A stretch of DNA of 64,000 nt from Larix kaempferi (lineage: Eukaryota; Streptophyta; Pinopsida; Pinales; Pinaceae), in NCBI GenBank assembly GCA_027924585.1, contig BSBM01000361.1, forward strand, positions 41,246,501 through 41,310,500. Direction: 5' to 3'. This document shows, one piece after another, positions 1-10,478 of this stretch. The position numbers were made by a program, and so were the translations under genes. Position 1 is the stretch's first letter, and every line of letters begins with the position of its first letter. The notes beneath the pieces were generated by a model, which had not been told where the DNA came from, ran no database searches, and saw nothing but the letters and a program-made list of their open reading frames with translations.

Positions 1-430
1 TTAGTGGACAGTTGAGGGGATTGGATCATCCCTGGACTTTCAGTCCTAAAGAGAGCCGTAGACGTGAGGTCTCCGAGAATGAAGTCCTTAGTGGACAGTT
101 GAGGGGATTGGATCATCCCTGGACTTTCAGTCCTAAAGAGAGCCGTAGACGTGAGGTCTCCGAGAATGAAGTCCTTAGTGGACAGTTGAGGGGATTGGAT
201 CATCCCTGGACTTTCAGCCCTAAAGAGAGCCGTAGACGTGAGGTCTCCGAGAATGAAGTCCTTAGTGGACAGTTGAGGGGATTGGATCATCCCTGGACTT
301 TCAGTCCTAAAGAGAGCCGTAGACGTAAGGTCTCCGAGAAGTGGGGATTGTATCATCCCCGGACCTTGGTCCCTGAATTGATCCGTAGACGTATGGTCTT
401 CGAGAATAAAGTGATGGGGATTGCATCATC
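1..430. repeat. 87-bp tandem array
   Basis: The unit beginning TTAGTGGACAGTTGAGGGG recurs at 1, 88, 175 and 262, nearly identical, followed by a diverged fifth unit to about 430. Because 87 is a multiple of 3 the array stays open for 143 codons (12-443), reading a 29-residue repeat, but this is a consequence of period and I do not call a protein. A related unit with an 85-bp period occurs at 30360-30790 in the other family-B element. Confidence 0.95.
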
Positions 431-442
431 CCGGAACCACTA

Positions 443-780
443 GTTCAAAATGTACGTGAGGACTGCATCGTCCATGAACTGGGTTCAAAATGTACGTGAG
501 GACTGCATTGTCCATGAACTGGGTTCAAAATGTACGTGAGGACTGCATCGTCCATGAACTGGGTTCAAAATGTACGTGAGGACTGCATCGTCCATGAACT
601 GGGTTCAAAATGTACGTGAGGACTGCATCGTCCATGAACTGGGTTCAAAATGTACGTGAGGACTGCATCGTCCATGAACTGGGTTCAAAATGTACGTGAG
701 GACTGCATCGTCCATGAACTGGGTTGAAAATGTACGTGAGGACTGCATCGTCCATGAACTAGGTTCAAAATGTACGTGAT
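443..780. repeat. 40-bp tandem array, about 8.5 copies
   Basis: The unit GTTCAAAATGTACGTGAGGA plus CTGCATCGTCCATGAACTGG repeats from 443 at exact 40-bp steps with only isolated substitutions. One unexpanded monomer of the same sequence is present in the second family-B copy near 30790-30835, so this array grew from a single unit of element sequence. Confidence 0.95.
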
Positions 781-1275
781 GGGATTGCATCGTCCCTAGA
801 CATGAGACTTGTCTTAAAGTGATAAGGACTAATCATCCTGTAAGTAGATTGGGATTTCATCGTCCCTAGACATGGTGAGGTGTCTTAAAGTGATAAGGAC
901 TAATCATCCTGTAAGTAGATTGGGATTGCATCATCCCTAGACATGGTGAGGTGTCTTAAAGTGATAAGGACTAATCATCCTGTAAGTAGATTGGGATTGC
1001 ATCGTCCCTATACATGGTAAGGTGTCTTAAAGTGATAAGGACTAATCATCCTGTAAGTTGATTCGGGATTGCATCATCCTTAGACGTGGTGAGGTGTCTT
1101 AAAAGGATAAGGATTGATCATCCTGTAAGTTGATCTGGATTGCATCATCCATAGACATGAGAGATGTCTTAAATTGAGAGGGATTGATCATCCCATAAGT
1201 GGATCAAGATTGTATCATCCTTGGACCTATGTCCTAAAGTGAGAGGGATTGACCATCCCGTAATTGGATCATGTG
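781..1275. repeat. About 71-bp tandem array, 7 copies, decaying at the right end
   Basis: The unit starts GGGATTGCATCGTCCCTAGA and contains GTGATAAGGACTAATCATCC; starts are visible at 781, 851, 922 and 993, with progressively diverged units to about 1275. Each unit pairs GGGATTG..CATCGTCCC and GGACTAATCATCC, so it could fold locally. A single related monomer lies near 30830-30890 in the other family-B element. Confidence 0.9.
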
Positions 1276-1319
1276 TGTTGCAGGGTATGCTGTTGTTGTG
1301 TATACTTGTATCAGTGTGG
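1276..1319. other. Non-repeated spacer between arrays
   Basis: The spacer contains GTGTGTTGCAGGGTATGCTG, which is also found at 31405-31424 in the second family-B copy, fixing the alignment of the two array regions. Confidence 0.7.
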
Positions 1320-1590
1320 ATACTTGTATTGATAGATGTATTAGTAAGAATACATGCTTTTGATGATAGATGTATTAGTGAGAATACATGCTTTTGATGA
1401 TAGATGTATTAGTGAGAATACATGCTTTTGATGATAGATGTATTAGTGAGAATACATGCTTTTGATGATAGATGTATTAGTGAGAATACATGCTTTTGAT
1501 GATATATGTATTAGTAAGAATACATGTTTTGATGATAGATGTATTGGTGAGAATACATACTTTTGATGATACATGTATTGATTAATGTAC
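1320..1590. repeat. 34-bp tandem array, about 8 copies
   Basis: The unit GATAGATGTATTAGTGAGAA plus TACATGCTTTTGAT recurs with exact 34-bp steps (1331, 1365, 1399 and so on). The last copies carry substitutions. The corresponding place in the second family-B element holds a GAGGATACTTGTATTGAT array (31430-31640). Confidence 0.95.
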
Positions 1591-1599
1591 TTGTATGGT

Positions 1600-1925
1600 T
1601 GAGGATACTTATGCTGTAGATCGAGATGATCCAGATGCTGTAGATCGTGATGATCCAGATGCTGTAGATCGTGATGATCCAGATGCTGTAGATCGAGATG
1701 ATCCAGATGGTGTAGATCGAGATGATCCAGATAGTGTAGATCGAGATGATCCAGATGGTGTAGATGAGATGATCCAGATGCTGTAGATCGAGATGATCCA
1801 GATGTTATAGATCGAGATGATCCAGATGCTGTAGATCGAGATGATCCAGATGTTGTAGATCGTGATGATCCAGATGCTGTAGATCGAGATGATCCAGATG
1901 CTGTAGATCGAGATGATATGACAAT
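1600..1925. repeat. 24-bp tandem array, about 13 copies
   Basis: The unit GCTGTAGATCGAGATGATCCAGAT repeats head to tail. It reads as an eight-residue acidic repeat (DAVDRDDP) for 63 codons at 1595-1786 because 24 is a multiple of 3; I treat that as incidental. Two or three units persist at 31640-31690 in the other family-B element. Confidence 0.95.
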
Positions 1926-2280
1926 GCTGATGATTGTGAGATAACGATGCGGATGATCGTAAGATGACGATGCTAATGATCGTGTGATGACGATGCTGAT
2001 GATCGTGAGATGACGATGCTGATGATCGTATGATGACGATGCTGATGATCGTGAGATGACGATGCTAATGATCGTGAGATGACGATGCTGATGATCTTAT
2101 GATGACGATGCTGATGATCGTGAGATGACGATGCTGATGATCGTGTGATGACGATACTGATGATCGTGAGATGACGATGTTGATGATCGCGTGATGACGA
2201 TGTTGATGATAGTGAGATGACGATGTTGTTGATCATGTGATGACGATGCTGATGATCGTGTGATGGCGATGCTGACAATC
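1926..2280. repeat. 23-bp tandem array, about 15 copies
   Basis: The unit GATGATCGTGAGATGACGATGCT repeats with small variation (GTGTG/GTGAG, CTG/CTA). The 101-codon minus-strand reading 1973-2278 follows from three 23-bp units making 69 bp and is not called as a gene. A few units of the same type are present at 31690-31745 in the second family-B copy. Confidence 0.95.
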
Positions 2281-2506
2281 GTGAGGATTCAGATATTGAT
2301 GTTGCTGTAGCTGTTTGAGTGCTGCAGAAGATAAAGACTCAGTACTGAAGATGTTGATGTTCCAGTATTGAAGATATTCCAGTAACTGGTTGAGTTACTG
2401 ATGATGTTGAGAAAGCTTCCAATGATTTATAGATGTATCATGTATGATGTTGATGACTCCTTGCTCGTGCAGATGCTGTTATAATATCCTTCTCGTTAAG
2501 GGGGAG
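2281..2506 (+). other. Copia B 3' untranslated tail with polypurine tract
   Basis: This unique stretch is closely matched by 31746-31985. It ends in AAGGGGGAG at 2498-2506, immediately before the TGTTGA that starts the LTR. That is the normal position of the PPT that primes plus-strand DNA synthesis in LTR retrotransposons. Confidence 0.85.
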
Positions 2507-3110
2507 TGTTGAGATATTGTAACTTCAAAGAATATTATATTTGTACTTTATTATTCCGGAGATGATTCATTCCTCCGTGAAGATCTTATTGTATATCCGG
2601 AGATGTTTATTCCTCCGTCGGAATGTGGTAACTTGGGTTATTAGACTTCCCTAGTGGGGGTCGGCCCTGTATGTGTTATGTGGGTCAAAGGGTTATTAGA
2701 CCACCCTAGAGGGGTCGGCCCAGTCAGTTATAATGGGGTATTTAACCTAATGGTTAAATACGAGCCTACATGTACTTGTGTAAAATACATATCAGAGTAG
2801 TGTATAAATAGAGGAGGTGTGTTCCTCATTATACACATTCACTCACTTGAGGATAGCACACTTGTGGAGGAGAGGTCTGCTATTGTGGAGGAGGAGATCA
2901 TGTCTCAGGGTTTCATCTTTGTATATTGCTGTTCATCTATATTGAGGAAGCTTTGCTGGGTTTTCTACCCCATGAGGGTTTCCCAGGATAAATCTCTGTC
3001 TCTTGTGTTTATGCTGTGCTTATTGTTTCTTCAGTGATCCTGTATATGCTATTATTGTGAAATGGAATGTAATGTTGCTATTTTCTGTCTTAGCATATTG
3101 AATTTTAACA
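2507..3110 (+). repeat. Copia family B 3' LTR (604 bp)
   Basis: The LTR starts TGTTGAGATATTG right after the PPT and ends TTTTAACA, so it has the usual TG..CA ends. It contains a TATA box (TATAAATA, 2803-2810) followed by GAGGAGGTG, and two copies of a GGGTTATTAGAC..CCCTA..GGGGTCGGCCC module. It is closely similar to 25809-26415 and 31986-32566. The 72-codon plus-strand reading at 2819-3037 lies in R/U5 and is not a gene. Confidence 0.92.
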
Positions 3111-4250
3111 AGCATCACACAAAAGCTTCAGGTTCGATGCCATAGGTGTGGCCATGGCCTTACAGTCCATCATCTCAAATCTCTTTAGGATCTCTATTGT
3201 ATACTTCCCTTGTCCAAGGAAGATTCCATCTGTACTCTGCCACACCTCCATACCTAGAAAATAGTGCATCATCCCCAATTCCTTCATCTCAAACTCGACA
3301 ACAAGCTTCCTCTTGGTATCAATAATCAAACTATCATTACCTGTAACAAACAGGTCATCCACATATAGAATTAGTATCGCAGGATTGCCTTCCTCAACCT
3401 TGTAGTAAAGGTTGGAATCTGCTTTACTCTTAGTAAAGCTAAAACTAGATACGAAACTATCCATCCTACCATACCAAGTTCTAGGAGCTTGTTTTAAGCC
3501 ATACAAGGCTTTCTTCAATCTGCACACACATGACTCCCTATCATGTGTTTCAAAACCGAGTGGCTGCTCCACATACACTTCCTCCTCGACTACACCATTC
3601 AAGAAAGTAGTCTTGACATCTATCTAGTGTATCTTCCATTTCATCACTGCAGCCAGAGAAAGTACTGTTCTGATGGAACTGTACCTGGCTACAAGAGAAA
3701 AATTTTATTCATAATCTATTCCCTCTTTCTGAGAGAATCCATGAGCTATGAATCTTGCCTTGTATTTCTCTATGCTGCCATTTGCAGCATGCTTGATCTT
3801 GTAGATCCATTTGGAAGTCACTACAGACTTCCCTTCAGGTCTTGGGACAACATCCCAAACATCATTCTTCATTATTGATTGGTATTCTTCGACCATGGCA
3901 TCCTTCCATTCTTTCTTTTCCGCTGCTTCTTCATAATTGGAAGGTTCTTTGTTCATGATATCACAGAGTAAAGCAACACAGCTGGTATGAGATCTAGTTC
4001 TCTTCTTTGCTTTGTGTTCTTCTTCTGGAATGCCATATCTTTCTACATATTGAATGAGCTCTCTAGCCCATGCAGGTTTCCTCTTGTGAGAGTTATTCTC
4101 ACAGGGTGGATCTACAGGTTCTTACGGATCTTCAATTTCATGATCTGCATCTGGAATTGCTTCAGTCATAGTAGTGTCTTAAAATCTAGTTTCCTTAGGT
4201 TCTTCATAATCTTCAACAGGTGTGTTCCTTGATTTGATGAATGCTGAGTT
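3111..4250 (-). pseudogene. Copia reverse transcriptase, nonsense-mutated and truncated
   Basis: This is the RT region of the family-C polyprotein, which copies element RNA into DNA inside the virus-like particle. Visible blocks are EWKDAMVEEYQSIMKNDVWD and the KYKARFIAHGFSQKEG segment (3705-3956), then LKKALYGLKQAPRTW and the catalytic YVDD box (3105-3602). The same frame continues between and upstream of these blocks through stops at 3624-3626, 3705-3707, 4122-4124 and 4179-4181. The downstream end is cut at KLLCDA by the family-B LTR; homologous elements continue into RNase H. No frameshift was seen. Confidence 0.92.
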
Positions 4251-5564
4251 TTAATCAAATGTCACATCCCTGCTGAAATCAATCTTCTTGAACCTTGGAA
4301 AGTATATTTTGTAAGCCTTCGAGCTTTCACTGTAACCCACAAAGATACCCTTCTTTCCTGAAGGATCTAGCTTGGTCATCTTTTCCTTTGGGACATGAGT
4401 GTATACTGGACAACCAAATAGTCTGAGATGGTTGAATTCAGGTTTCTTACCAAAGAAGACCTCTTCTGGTGTCTTATTGTCCAATATCTTGTAGGGTGTT
4501 CTGTTCTGCACATATACAGTTGTCTTAGCTGCTTCTGCCCATAGATGCATAGGTAGATCCTGGTCATGCAATATTTCCCTTGCTTCTTCCATGATTGTTC
4601 GATTCTTTCTTTTTGCAAATCCATTTTGTTGTGGATTGTAAGGAGTAGTCAACTCCCTCTTAATCCCTGAATCACTGCATAACTTCTTGAAGTCACCTGA
4701 AGTGAATTCTCCACCATTGTCGGATTTGAATGTTTTGATCTTCTTATCAGTTTGGTTCTCCATCAAAGTTTTGAATTTCTTGAACTTATCAAACACTTCA
4801 TCTTTGTTCTTCAAGAAGTAAACCCAAGTCTTCCTGGAGAAGTAATCAAAAAAAGAGACATAGTAAACATACCCACTCAGAGAACTGGATGACATCGGAG
4901 CACATACATCGGAGTGGATAATTTCCAAGATACTTTTTGCCTTGCTTTCACTGCTTAGAAATGCCTTCTTTATGTTCTTTCCTTTTGCACATCCTTTGCA
5001 AACACCTTCATGCTTGGTCTTGATTTCAGGAAGAACTTCTACAACCTTACTTGCAATTGGTAATGCTCTATAGTGCATATGTGCAAGTCTTCTATGCCAA
5101 AGTTCATTTGGCTCCATGGAATCATGCCCCATGGCATGTTCAGGTTGTCCCTTCAATTTATACAATCCTCCCTCTTGCTCTCCAGTCACTACTAAATCAT
5201 CAATAGTTTTACCTTTTGGCCACATTAGAACTTGGCCATCTACAAATGCAACCCTCATACCTTTTGCATCCAATGCGGATATGGAGAGTAGGTTCTTCTT
5301 GATCCCACATACATAAAGAACTTCTTTCATCTTCAAAGACTTTCCATAATCTAGGTTGTAGGAGGCGTTACCACTTTCTTTGATAGGGTATTGATAGTCA
5401 TCCCCAAGTTTCACTTTATGGGGTGATTCATGTTCAGATAGATTTACAAAATATTCTTTAAACCCAGTCATGTGTTTGAAATCCCCACTATCAATAATCC
5501 AATCATTACAACCATGAGAAATAGTACCTCTGAGAGCAGAGATTAGAACATACTCTTCTTCACT
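4251..5564 (-). pseudogene. Copia protease C-part, GAG-pre-integrase and integrase
   Basis: The upstream end keeps an aspartic protease signature WIIDSGDFKHMTG (5471-5515 region; usually DSGAS), needed to cleave the polyprotein. It is followed by the zinc-binding GAG-pre-integrase segment ELWHRRLAHMHYRAL..CKGC. The integrase core, which inserts element cDNA, shows HSDV, FKSDNGGEF and the QQNG..AKRKNRT stretch that normally holds the catalytic glutamate; here the usual VAER-type motif reads FAKRKNR, so the acidic position needs checking. The reading ends at a TAA (4251-4253) but the same frame continues into RT. It is bounded upstream by a TGA at 5565-5567. Confidence 0.92.
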
Positions 5565-6446
5565 TCATGAGTCATCATCATCACTTTCTGCTCTAGCCTT
5601 CTTCTTTGGAGGTTCATCATCCTCAGTAGCATGATCATGATATCTCTTCTTGTTGTTTTTCTTCTTGTTGTTGTCTTTCTTCTTCTTCAGACAATTTGCA
5701 GCAAAGTGTTCTTTCTCATTGCATGTGAAGCATCTTAGATCCTTCTTATTCTTTTGTTTATTGCGAAAGGATCTCTTGTAATTAGAGTGCTCTTTCTTGG
5801 GCTTGCTTCTTTTGGTGTGAGTAGCGAGAGCTTGGTATTCACTTCCCATCTTTTCTTCTCGAGCTACAATCCTGGCCTCTTCTTGTGAACATTCCTCCCA
5901 CAGTCTACTAAAAGAGATCAATTTCTTTCTTGCACAAATTCCTTGAATAAAGGAATCCCATAACCTAGGTAGGCCATTCAAAGTAGTCATCACAATTTCT
6001 CGATTTTCCACCACTTCATCTACAGCTTCAAGTCATTCTTTGATTTGAGAGACTTTGGAGAAATAAGATTGAATGGTCTCTCCATTCAGCAGCTTGACCC
6101 CTTTCAATTGATTCTGCAGAGTCATCTTCCGATTTATGTTCTTCCCTTCAAATAGCTTGGTCAAAGAGTCAAACATCTCCTTGGGTGTCTTCAGAGATGA
6201 CACATGTGGTATGAGATGGTCTTTGATAGAATCAGCAATGATTCTCTTTGCCTTGACCAAGTTCTTCTTATGCAATGCTTTAGCTTCTTCATCCTCTAGG
6301 ATGAGGACTTCAGAACTGATATATGTATCCAATTCATTTTCTTCCAGGATTAACCCAATCCTATACTTCCAGGCTCGGAAGTTATCATCCCCTTCAAGCT
6401 TATCCTCAAGCTTGGTGTGGTGAGACATCTTTAAAGAGTACTGCAA
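5565..6446 (-). pseudogene. Copia Gag with CCHC zinc knuckle, one internal stop
   Basis: Gag forms the particle shell and binds element RNA. The N-terminal part (6446-6036) has the KLEDKLEGDDNFRAWKYRI start typical of copia Gag proteins and a KEMFDSLTKLFEGKNINRK block. A TGA at 6033-6035 interrupts the frame, which then continues through an RNA-binding knuckle CFTCNEKEHFAANC and a lysine/acidic tail to the TGA at 5565. The start is at 6446 (MQYSLKMSHHTKLED); the internal methionine of MSHHTKLED matches the start MAPNTKLED of element D at 62501 better and may be the true start. Confidence 0.9.
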
Positions 6447-6990
6447 ATGGAAATAGAAAAGATTTAGGTCTTACCACTTGATTTGTTGAAAACTGGATCT
6501 CGTCTCAAATTAGGGTTTGTCAGAGAAACCCTAAAAATTCAAAATGTGAATTTCAACTTTCTGAAAGGATAGAAAGATGCACCTTGATGAGCTGATCATC
6601 CTGGTATACTCATAATTTGCATTCTGCAAAGTTTCACCCTTCAGAAATGCCTTTTAGTCTTTTCGGATTTAATAAGGAGGACCTTGAATTAGGGTTTGAG
6701 TTTCCCAGAGTTTTAACCAGCCAAAAATCTCGATCCAAATCTCTAAACTTCGAGTTTTTGAAGGAGCTTCTAGCTGTGTCTTCAGATTTCAGAAATTCCT
6801 ATTTTTTAGGAAACCCTAATTTTTAGGGCCAAAACTGAAAGTGCTCAGAATTGAATTCGGATTGGACAGATAGATTCACCTTGCTGAGGAGAGTCAATCT
6901 AACATATTACTCTTCCAAAATCTGTGGACAAAAGCCCAATAAACAAGAAACCCAAGTTTCCATCACTACACAATGTCTACTTCTCAGGTT
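6447..6990 (-). other. Family C untranslated leader
   Basis: This is about 540 bp between PBS and gag. It contains several AAACCCTAA/TTAGGGTTT words on either strand and no convincing reading frame; the plus-strand 69-codon reading at 6617-6826 has no recognisable domain. Confidence 0.6.
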
Positions 6991-7003
6991 AGCTCTGATA
7001 CCA
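6991..7003 (-). other. Primer binding site (initiator tRNA-Met type)
   Basis: On the minus strand the sequence TGGTATCAGAGCT directly abuts the LTR. It is the standard copia PBS complementary to the 3' end of initiator methionine tRNA, which primes minus-strand synthesis. Confidence 0.92.
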
Positions 7004-7594
7004 TGTTAATTTTTGACCATTAATTTAATATACTCTAGGATCTTTACTGATAGAATAACATGTACAGTATATCAATTCATATCAATCATAGCAAGCATGC
7101 CAATCATCATAAGAAGCAAAATATAAGAGACAATAGACACAGAGTTTCCGTGGGGAAAACCCTAAGGTGAAAAATCCCACAACTTCATCAGAGATAGATA
7201 GAGCAATAGTACAACCAAAGTACAACCCAAGTACAAGAGATAGACTTCTCCTAGTAGCTGATCCTCCTCCTCACATGTGCACCACTTTTCGAGTGATGTA
7301 GAGTGAGATAATGAGATGATGAAAATAGAGATTGGGAGATCTCTATTTATACTTGTACTGACTGTCCAATAAACTTATGGGGGCGACTTTTCTAGCTTAG
7401 CACAATAACCTCATGTTACATTAATCTGGGACGACCCCTTACAAGGTGGTCTAATAACCCATCGGCAAGTTAACACACTTGCAACACTTGTCAATACAAA
7501 TGACGACACTTCCATATAGAGGAATAATACATCTCTATAGGAGTACAATAAATATATATATGAAATACATTCTGAAGTTACATATACATTAACA
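7004..7594 (-). repeat. Copia family C 5' LTR (591 bp)
   Basis: On the plus strand it runs TGTTAA..TTAACA, giving an inverted terminal hexamer. The minus-strand TATA box is at 7344-7351. It is homologous to 23337-24025 and 59097-59785 but carries only one copy of the 44-bp U3 repeat that those LTRs have two or three times. Just outside, the minus strand reads GAAGAGCAGGAG before the LTR, faintly resembling the family-C PPT. Confidence 0.9.
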
Positions 7595-8165
7595 CTCCTG
7601 CTCTTCACACTAACTTTGGAATTCCTCCAGCATAACGACCCTTAATGCATAGTGTCTCCTCCTCTCTCTCATTTATCCCCCTTGTATTTATGGGACAAGG
7701 TAGGCAGTTTGGATCGAGAGGTAGTTTGATTGGGAAGTTGCAAAGCAACTTCAACTAATCCCAATTCATCAAATTAATATTTTTTGATTACATTTTAAGA
7801 TGTGCGCGAGTATTTCACAGTAGAGTAGCGCACAATAAGCAACTTCAGTGCTTTACAACTAGCGTTTGCAATTGTTTTTGAGGTGTGCGCTAGTTTGCTT
7901 AAGTAAAGTAGGGCATACTAGCAGGTCTGCGCTACTATTATGCATGTAGAGTAGGGAACACTTCAAGAAATGCACTACTATCATGTCTGTCGAGTAGCAC
8001 ACATGTGAAAATGTAGGTTAAAATAGGGTTTTGTCAGCTGCTGAGGGGTAAACCAAGTCCATGTATCATCTAGGAAAATCTTGCTCTTCAATCCATGTTG
8101 TCCTTTTGTGTGATCGACAACTTAATGTGATCACGGGCGGAGAAGTGAAGCTTTGACCTATAATA
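7595..8165 (-). repeat. Gypsy LTR A (left boundary uncertain) with hairpin series
   Basis: The right end (minus-strand TATTATAGGTCAAA) matches the sharp end of LTR A' at 49500 (TGTTATAGGTCAAA), with TG mutated to TA. The region 7920-8165 is homologous to 49255-49500. Inside are several hairpin-forming words of the type GTGCGCTACT..AGTAGCGCAC, for example TGTGCGC..GCGCACA near 7801-7837. The left limit is taken at the copia LTR; I cannot see its true end. Confidence 0.6.
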
Positions 8166-10478
8166 GATGCCCCCTAATGTATGAGGTCAGAGGGAAACGA
8201 TGGCCGAAATACATTATAATTCCAAGTCAGTAGAGGAGAAAGAAACCACAGAACCAAGTCACAAAAGTACCTGAAATAATGATCAAGGTCAGCGAGCAAT
8301 TACAATCTTGACATCATATAGATGTGTAGCATGATACAACATGATTTCCAATACATAACTAGGAAATGTATAGATAGCATGGCCACTGAAATACAAGCGT
8401 GGATCCATGTCATAATGAGATATCATATCCTTAACAACAAACTGGATCTATGTATTATGGAGAGCCAAAATGAGGGAGGCTCAGTCTTGCGTAGCTTGGG
8501 TGATAACATAATGAGGTAATGCTATCAAAATCCCAAGGTCTTCATCCAAACAACCCAAGGTACAAACCCTAACCATGTGAATAAATGAGCTGAATTCGAA
8601 CATGGGGGGAAGCATTTGATTACTGGTCATTGATGTATACCATTAACAAATGCGAGGGATTCCATCGATAATGATAATGGGGCCCAAGGTACCTAGTACG
8701 ATCCAACAAGTGTGAATAAGTGGACTTGATGTCAAACACTTGAGAAACCTGTCAAATAAGAGACATTGGTGTATTCTCATAATACGACAGCGAGGGGAAT
8801 TTCCACTGGTGACTACAATCCCCAAGGTACTAACCGAAACTCTAAACTTCATTTCCAGAGCAAAATGAGTTGATGTCGATGGGGAGAAGTCCGTTGGAAG
8901 GGAGGCCTTAAGGCATCCTCCATCATCCAACATGAGGAACACTCAAATGGTATGAGCTGATGTGGAGTAGGACAAGTAACAAGACTGACACTACAATGGC
9001 CAACGCATGAGGTCAAGAAAAACTGTAGAATGGACGACATAGGTTGTATCCTTGAACAGTAAGCATGACACGAAGTGACTTAGGCAGTTTTCAACATGAT
9101 GGGAAAGTGATATAAGCCTGCAATGTCGGAGACATTACAGACCCTCCATATGGTTGGAAGAATAACCAACTAGGGGAGTAAACAACTCATAGATCAGGTT
9201 CACCCTAAGGTCAAAAACTAAACCCAACTGAAATGATAGACTTAAAATGGGTTATGTGTTCAAGGATAAGACTGACTGAATTGCCTTTGAAACTGCAAGA
9301 TGTGATATACCCTTCTTATCCCTTATTCTTTTTAGATAAAAGAATACCTTTCTTGTTGTTTTAATGAGTCCAAAAAAAAAATGAAAACTCAATAGATCCA
9401 ACCATGTAAAGAGTTTAACGAGCCCATGGTAGGAAGACTCGAGACCTTCTTCATTGTTTACAGAGTTCGAAGAAGAGATAGAAGAATACTCTATAATATT
9501 GATCTCTATATTTTAATATCGAGCTGAGATCTATTCTTGCTCGCTGGTGTTTTCAATTTTAAGGAGTCTGAAAAACTTAAACAATAACTCCATTCACCTA
9601 CTCATGGATTTTAATATTGAGCCCAAGTAGGTTAATGCTCGCCAGTGTTTTCCTATTTATAGAGTCTGAAAAACTTAAACAATCCTCTATTTACCCTCTC
9701 GTGGATTTCATATTGAGCCCGAGTAGGTGAGTGATCGCTTGGTGTTTTCATGTTTCATGAGACTGAAAACCCTAAAGAAGGCTCCAAAAGGTCATTTTTC
9801 GTAAAGTTAGTCTCCTCTCCCAAAAAAGTGTAAAACAATGGAAGAAGAACTCTTCTAGCCATGGATGACTAGAGTATTCCTTTTTCATAAGTAATCCGCA
9901 AAAGTCCGGAAAAGGGTTAAACTTATACTTAAGTAGATGGGCCTTTAATTCCTTTAATGATCTTGAAGAGGACAAGTCTTCTTGGCAATTTTTTTTAGGT
10001 TTCAATAGTCCAAACAAGAGCTTAAAATGACTTTAAAGACAACTTCTAGGATCATGACTCATTACCTGCTAAAGACTAGGATCTCAACAACCAAGTTAGT
10101 TTTAATGACAAAAAATATTCAATGACATAAAATTTCAACTATAAAGTACTGAAAATGATTTGTCGGTAAAGAAATTAAGTCATAATAGATCAATGCTACG
10201 AAAATCTAGTGAAAATTTGAGAGACGTAGGTTGAAATCATTCTACCAACATTTGTAGGTATTTAATGATTAAATAGATCATTTTTGATGAAATTTGAAAC
10301 TATAGACTTTTCACAAAAGTGGGAAAAAAATCAAATTGAAATTCATATATGTAATTTCAACTTGAAAACTCAAATATCACAATTGGAATTGTAGGAAATG
10401 TTTTTGGAGAAAACCCTTGATCTTCATCCATTTGTAGCAATCAAATCCGGCAACCATTCGACCTCTTTCCTCCACCAA
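8166..10478 (-). other. Gypsy interior 1, non-coding region before the 3' LTR
   Basis: This long stretch lacks a convincing gene. It begins with a PPT-like tract (CCCCCTAATG on the plus strand, 8169-8178). 8290-8950 is homologous to 25100-25800, including the phrase TTAACAA(A/G)TGCGAGGGA. 9440-9800 contains an imperfect repeat of about 97 bp marked by GAGTCTGAAAAACTTAAACA (9564, 9662) and a weaker copy near 9760. The same GAGTCTGAAAA/GTTTAACGAGCCC vocabulary recurs at 33150-33590 and 47330-47830. Confidence 0.6.

Larger units (their letters stand above)
1..3110 (+). mobile_element. Copia element family B, 3' part only (arrays + PPT + 3' LTR)
   Basis: The segment ends in an LTR (2507-3110) preceded by a polypurine tract, and the upstream 2.5 kb is a succession of tandem arrays. 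The second family-B copy at 25809-32566 has arrays of related units in the same relative order between its RNase H and 3' LTR, so this stretch is read as the 3' third of an equivalent element whose coding part lies left of the window. The right end is joined directly to the reverse transcriptase of a minus-strand family-C element, so B inserted into C. The expected target duplication to the right is AGCAT (3111-3115); its partner is outside the window. Confidence 0.8.
3111..7594 (-). mobile_element. Copia element family C, 5' LTR through RT; 3' end cut off by B insertion
   Basis: Read on the minus strand, the order is LTR (7594-7004), PBS (7003-6991), leader, Gag, protease, integrase and RT, the canonical copia order. 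RT stops abruptly at 3111 where the family-B LTR ends; RNase H and the 3' LTR are missing here and should continue beyond the other end of the B element. Coding regions from 6446 to 3111 all lie in a single reading frame interrupted only by stop codons. Confidence 0.9.

Noticed and set aside
12-443. 143-residue open reading in the 87-bp array
   Set aside because: It is open only because 87 is divisible by 3 and the unit lacks stops in that frame; no start context, no domain.
1595-1786. Acidic DAVDRDDP repeat protein, and the histidine-rich minus-strand reading at 1973-2278
   Set aside because: Both are translations of 24-bp and 23-bp arrays.
1320-2280. CRISPR-like regular repeats
   Set aside because: The units are contiguous tandem repeats without unique spacers, in a plant retroelement.
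2819-3037. Conserved short reading in the R/U5 of family-B LTRs, also at 32295-32594 and, for family C, at 23717-23941
   Set aside because: Similarity between LTRs explains its recurrence; positions of start and stop are not conserved between copies.
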